Below, one piece after another: positions 61,446 through 64,000 of a stretch of DNA of 64,000 bases (position 1 is the first letter of the stretch; every line of letters begins with the position of its first letter). The position numbers and the translations under genes are program-made. The stretch spans positions 1 through 64,000 of the forward strand of contig JACSRU010000150.1 in NCBI GenBank assembly GCA_014879575.1, given 5' to 3'. Source of the DNA: Chthoniobacterales bacterium (GTDB lineage: Bacteria; Verrucomicrobiota; Verrucomicrobiia; Chthoniobacterales; Terrimicrobiaceae). The notes under the pieces were generated by a model that was not told the origin of the DNA, ran no database searches, and was given only the letters and a program-made list of their open reading frames with translations.

Positions 61446-62474
61446 TTAGCGACTTTTCTCCAGGTGGTCCAGGATCGAGGCCATCACCTCGTCGTTGGAG
61501 AGTTTCAATGCGATCACCCGTTGTCTGGCGCGGACCGCCATTTGCGCACACGCGGACGAATCTTTCAGGAGGGAGGCGCACACGTTTGCGCATTCTTCCG
61601 GAGAGTCCCAAAAGGCGGCTTCGTGGCCCTCGCGGTACATCTCCATGTGCTCGGATGTTCGTTCCGCGCAAAAGACCGCCGATCCGATGAAGGGCACCTC
61701 GACCGAGCGCGTGGTGTGCAGATCCCGGTTGCCCTTCGAGAGAAGACCGATCGCGATGCGCGTGGACTCGATCGCCTCGACATAGGAGCGCCCATAGACC
61801 GAGCCGCCGAGCCAATGACTTTTCAAAGCCGGCCACTCGGGCGAACGGGGCCAGCCATCCCCAATAATTCCGAGCGACAACCCGCGGCGCAGGACCTCAG
61901 TGGCAAACGGCCCGCGTTCCCGCATCCAACTCCCCACGAAGAGCACATCCTGTGTTTTCGTGGGAACTCCACCCGGCGTGGGGGCATGCGCGATGGGATC
62001 ATAGGAAAAGCTCACGCGCAGCACATCTTTGGCGCCCGCTTGGCGGGCCTGCTCCACGTTTTCCAGCCGGGGCACAACCGTCAGGTCATGCTGCGACAGG
62101 CTTTTGCGATACTGGTCCCACTTCCGATAATCCCGGTTTTGAAACGGGTTATCGGTGATGTAGTTGATGATCGGCGCGCCCCTTTCCTTCAACCACCGGT
62201 AGAACGAAGGGGGGAGTTCCGCCCCGCAATCCACCCAGGCGAGATCCCAGGATGCCCCCTGGAGGCGGGCTCGCAACCGGGCGGCGACAAGGGAGGCAAC
62301 CAACCGGAATCCGGTGCGAACATTGAAGGAGGCAAAAAAAGGAATCTGCTTCTGCCCGGGGACAAGCGCTCCGGGATTCCATGCCGAAACCTCATGCCCG
62401 AGCCGCCGCAAGGCATTGGCTCGGTGAGCAGATGTGCTCCGGGGATTTGTCTCGCCGAGGTAAAGGATGTTCAT
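61446..62474 (-). CDS. Glycosyltransferase, CgeB/GT1-like
   Basis: A 342-residue GT-B-type protein of the CgeB-like group: MNILYLGETNPRSTSAHRAN at the start, PIINYITDNPFQNRDYRKWD, DVLFVGSWMRERGPFATEVL and RSVEVPFIGSAVFCAERTSE near the end. The group includes spore-glycan and maturation transferases, most without known substrate. The ATG overlaps the upstream stop by 4 bases. Confidence 0.82.
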   Translation of the reverse strand: MNILYLGETNPRSTSAHRANALRRLGHEVSAWNPGALVPGQKQIPFFASFNVRTGFRLVASLVAARLRARLQGASWDLAWVDCGAELPPSFYRWLKERGAPIINYITDNPFQNRDYRKWDQYRKSLSQHDLTVVPRLENVEQARQAGAKDVLRVSFSYDPIAHAPTPGGVPTKTQDVLFVGSWMRERGPFATEVLRRGLSLGIIGDGWPRSPEWPALKSHWLGGSVYGRSYVEAIESTRIAIGLLSKGNRDLHTTRSVEVPFIGSAVFCAERTSEHMEMYREGHEAAFWDSPEECANVCASLLKDSSACAQMAVRARQRVIALKLSNDEVMASILDHLEKSR

Positions 62475-63685
62475 TGGCGGGCAGCAAGGATTGCCTCGCG
62501 CAGACCGACGACCGCCGCATCCAGCGAATAGCGGGCGGCGCAGGCGCGACAGGCAACCTGATACCGCGGACGGGCCTCGGGAAACTCCCGGAGCAGGGAT
62601 TTGATCGCCTCCGCCAAGCCCGCCGCATCCCCCGCAGGAAAGACGCGGCCGGTCTGCGTGTCCGACACGAGATCTTCATGACTGCCGACACCGTCGGCAA
62701 CGATTGCCGGCAGACCGAACTGCATCGCCTCATTCACAACAAGCCCCCAGGTTTCGCTGCGTGATGGCAAAACCAAGGCATCCGCTAACGCGTAGGCCCG
62801 GCCGAGTTCTCCCTGATTGAGAAATCCCAGCGGATGGAAGCGATCCCCCAAAAGGGCTTTCCCGGCGTCCTCGAATTCCGTGCGCAGCGGGCCGCTCCCC
62901 GCCACGACAAGATGTAACGCGGAGGCGTTCGGAAGGCGACGAATCGCATCGAAAATCAAAAGGGGATCCTTTTGCCCGATGAGCTTGCCGCAAAAGAGGA
63001 GCGCAAACTCGTGATCCGGGATGCCAAGGGACTTCCTCAATTCCGAACGCTGACCCATCCAGAAATCCTTCCGGGTTTCCACCCAGTCGGAATCCACACA
63101 GAACGGAGACCAGGTCATGCGGGCGTCCCCGACTCCATACTTTCGCAAATGCCGACGGGCGCGATTGCCCACGACGGCAAACCGCGAAACCGAACGATAC
63201 AACGTGCGAAGGATGACTCCGCGAACGGCCGCCTTGATCCCCCGGCTGCCAAACGCCTCGTCCGTGGCATCGTGACGCATCACAACCCGCGAACCGAATG
63301 CCGCCGCCCCCAGGGCAATCCCATACCAAAACGCCGCGTGGTAGGCGGTCATCACAACAACATCCGGACGCTCGGATCGCAGAACTCTCACCGCCGGCCA
63401 GGGCGATGGACGGAAAAATCCCGCGCCGTCGATCTGATCGAACCCATCGAGAAAGCGCGATTCATAACCCTCCAACAACGGAACATCCCAAAGAACCTCG
63501 GTCTCAAATTCCCGATCCCGATAGCCGCGAACGCTAAAGTCACTTCCGTAGTAAACCGTCAACTCGAAGTCCGCAAACCCGGCCAGCTTCCGCCAAATCG
63601 GCGCATAATACTGGATCGGATGCGTGTTAAAGATCGCCACCCGGATTTTTTTCGGGTCGGTTTCCGGCAAGCTGGAACGTTTCAA
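62471..63685 (-). CDS. Glycosyltransferase family 4
   Basis: A 404-residue GT-B enzyme: RVAIFNTHPIQYYAPIWRKL, the donor-domain start FALLFCGKLIGQKDPLLIFD, LHLVVAGSGPLRTEFEDAGK and LPSRSETWGLVVNEAMQFGL with the E-x7-E motif. The TTG at 63685 overlaps the upstream methyltransferase stop (TTGA). An extended helix near residues 125-190 may touch the membrane. Confidence 0.92.
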   Translation of the reverse strand: MKRSSLPETDPKKIRVAIFNTHPIQYYAPIWRKLAGFADFELTVYYGSDFSVRGYRDREFETEVLWDVPLLEGYESRFLDGFDQIDGAGFFRPSPWPAVRVLRSERPDVVVMTAYHAAFWYGIALGAAAFGSRVVMRHDATDEAFGSRGIKAAVRGVILRTLYRSVSRFAVVGNRARRHLRKYGVGDARMTWSPFCVDSDWVETRKDFWMGQRSELRKSLGIPDHEFALLFCGKLIGQKDPLLIFDAIRRLPNASALHLVVAGSGPLRTEFEDAGKALLGDRFHPLGFLNQGELGRAYALADALVLPSRSETWGLVVNEAMQFGLPAIVADGVGSHEDLVSDTQTGRVFPAGDAAGLAEAIKSLLREFPEARPRYQVACRACAARYSLDAAVVGLREAILAARQ

Positions 63686-64000
63686 GAGTGGCGGCGGAAT
63701 TTTTTTTGGACGGCGGCAAGCAGGCTCCTGAGCGACAACTTGATTCCCAGCCCGCCAGTGAGAACGTGTTCAAAGAAGTCCGCCTGCAGCGAGGGCCCGG
63801 CGAGAGCTCCCGGCTTGGCGTAGAGAAGGACATTGAAACGATACCAGGGAGGAAGATCGGCGGAGGAGACCAACTTGCAACGAATCGCATCGCTGGGCAG
63901 ATACCCGTGCCGCTGGAATTCCCGCGCCCACCAGCGGATCCATTGTTCATTCAAATGATTCTGCCCGCCCTGTCCGGGAAACGCCGCCGAGAAAAGAATG
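63682..64000 (-). CDS. SAM-dependent methyltransferase, C-terminal part (cut by window edge)
   Basis: The last 105 residues of a gene that begins beyond the right end. The open frame runs to the edge, reading FSAAFPGQGGQNHLNEQW followed by IRWWAREFQRHGYLPSDAIR and LPPWYRFNVLLYAKPG; this is the C-terminal signature of a class I methyltransferase family common in glycan loci. The internal TTG at 63954 is not the start. The SAM-binding part is outside the window. Confidence 0.75.
   Translation of the reverse strand, partial: ILFSAAFPGQGGQNHLNEQWIRWWAREFQRHGYLPSDAIRCKLVSSADLPPWYRFNVLLYAKPGALAGPSLQADFFEHVLTGGLGIKLSLRSLLAAVQKKFRRHS

Overview
This 64 kb, GC-rich window is a bacterial chromosome segment. 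The gene mix is a serine hydroxymethyltransferase fused to a small phosphatase, a monomeric isocitrate dehydrogenase, a biotin-independent malonate decarboxylase operon, a methyltransferase-glycosyltransferase fusion and a carbamoyltransferase/DUF5989/SxtJ cassette. It points to the Verrucomicrobiota or a nearby PVC-type Gram-negative lineage, but this is inferred from gene families and no rRNA is present to settle it. No tRNA, rRNA, CRISPR array, transposase or integrase was seen.

Layout. (1) 0.2-10.9 kb holds housekeeping genes: phosphatase-SHMT fusion, Kup potassium transporter, monomeric IDH, FkbM methyltransferase, DAHP synthase, two small membrane or secreted proteins, a glycosyltransferase and a DUF4230 protein. 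(2) 11.0-16.9 kb, minus strand, is a tightly packed malonate decarboxylase operon mdcA-C-D-E-G-B-H with no transporter or regulator gene beside it; rhamnulokinase is divergent from it. (3) 18.7-64 kb is a very large surface-glycan locus, almost all on the minus strand. It has about 18 glycosyltransferases of the GT2, GT4 and GT9 types, polytopic membrane proteins (GT39-like, DUF2142), a WbpM/CapD-type sugar dehydratase, two SDR epimerases, an AsnB-type amidotransferase, a carbamoyltransferase cassette, an initiating sugar-phosphate transferase, a Wzx-type flippase and several SAM methyltransferases. Neighbouring genes mostly overlap by 4 bases (ATGA, TTGA or GTGA), so long polycistronic transcripts with translational coupling are likely.

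The glycan genes together suggest a Wzx-dependent pathway. The PglC/WcaJ-like transferase loads the first sugar on undecaprenyl phosphate. WbpM-like and SDR enzymes make modified UDP-sugars. The glycosyltransferases extend the chain, the amidotransferase, carbamoyltransferase, SGNH hydrolase and methyltransferases decorate it, and the flippase moves it across the membrane. No clear Wzy polymerase, ligase or outer-membrane export gene is visible; these may lie outside the window.

The most unusual feature is three toxin-antitoxin-like pairs inside the glycan locus: a nucleotidyltransferase pair at 22.6-23.5 kb, an AbrB/PIN pair at 37.5-38.1 kb and an RHH/PIN pair at 39.5-40.1 kb. The last is bracketed by a 37-base direct repeat (34 of 37 identical) that starts at the stop codon of two different genes, and it has a near-consensus promoter whose -10 overlaps a palindrome. 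This looks like a small mobile cassette caught in the locus.
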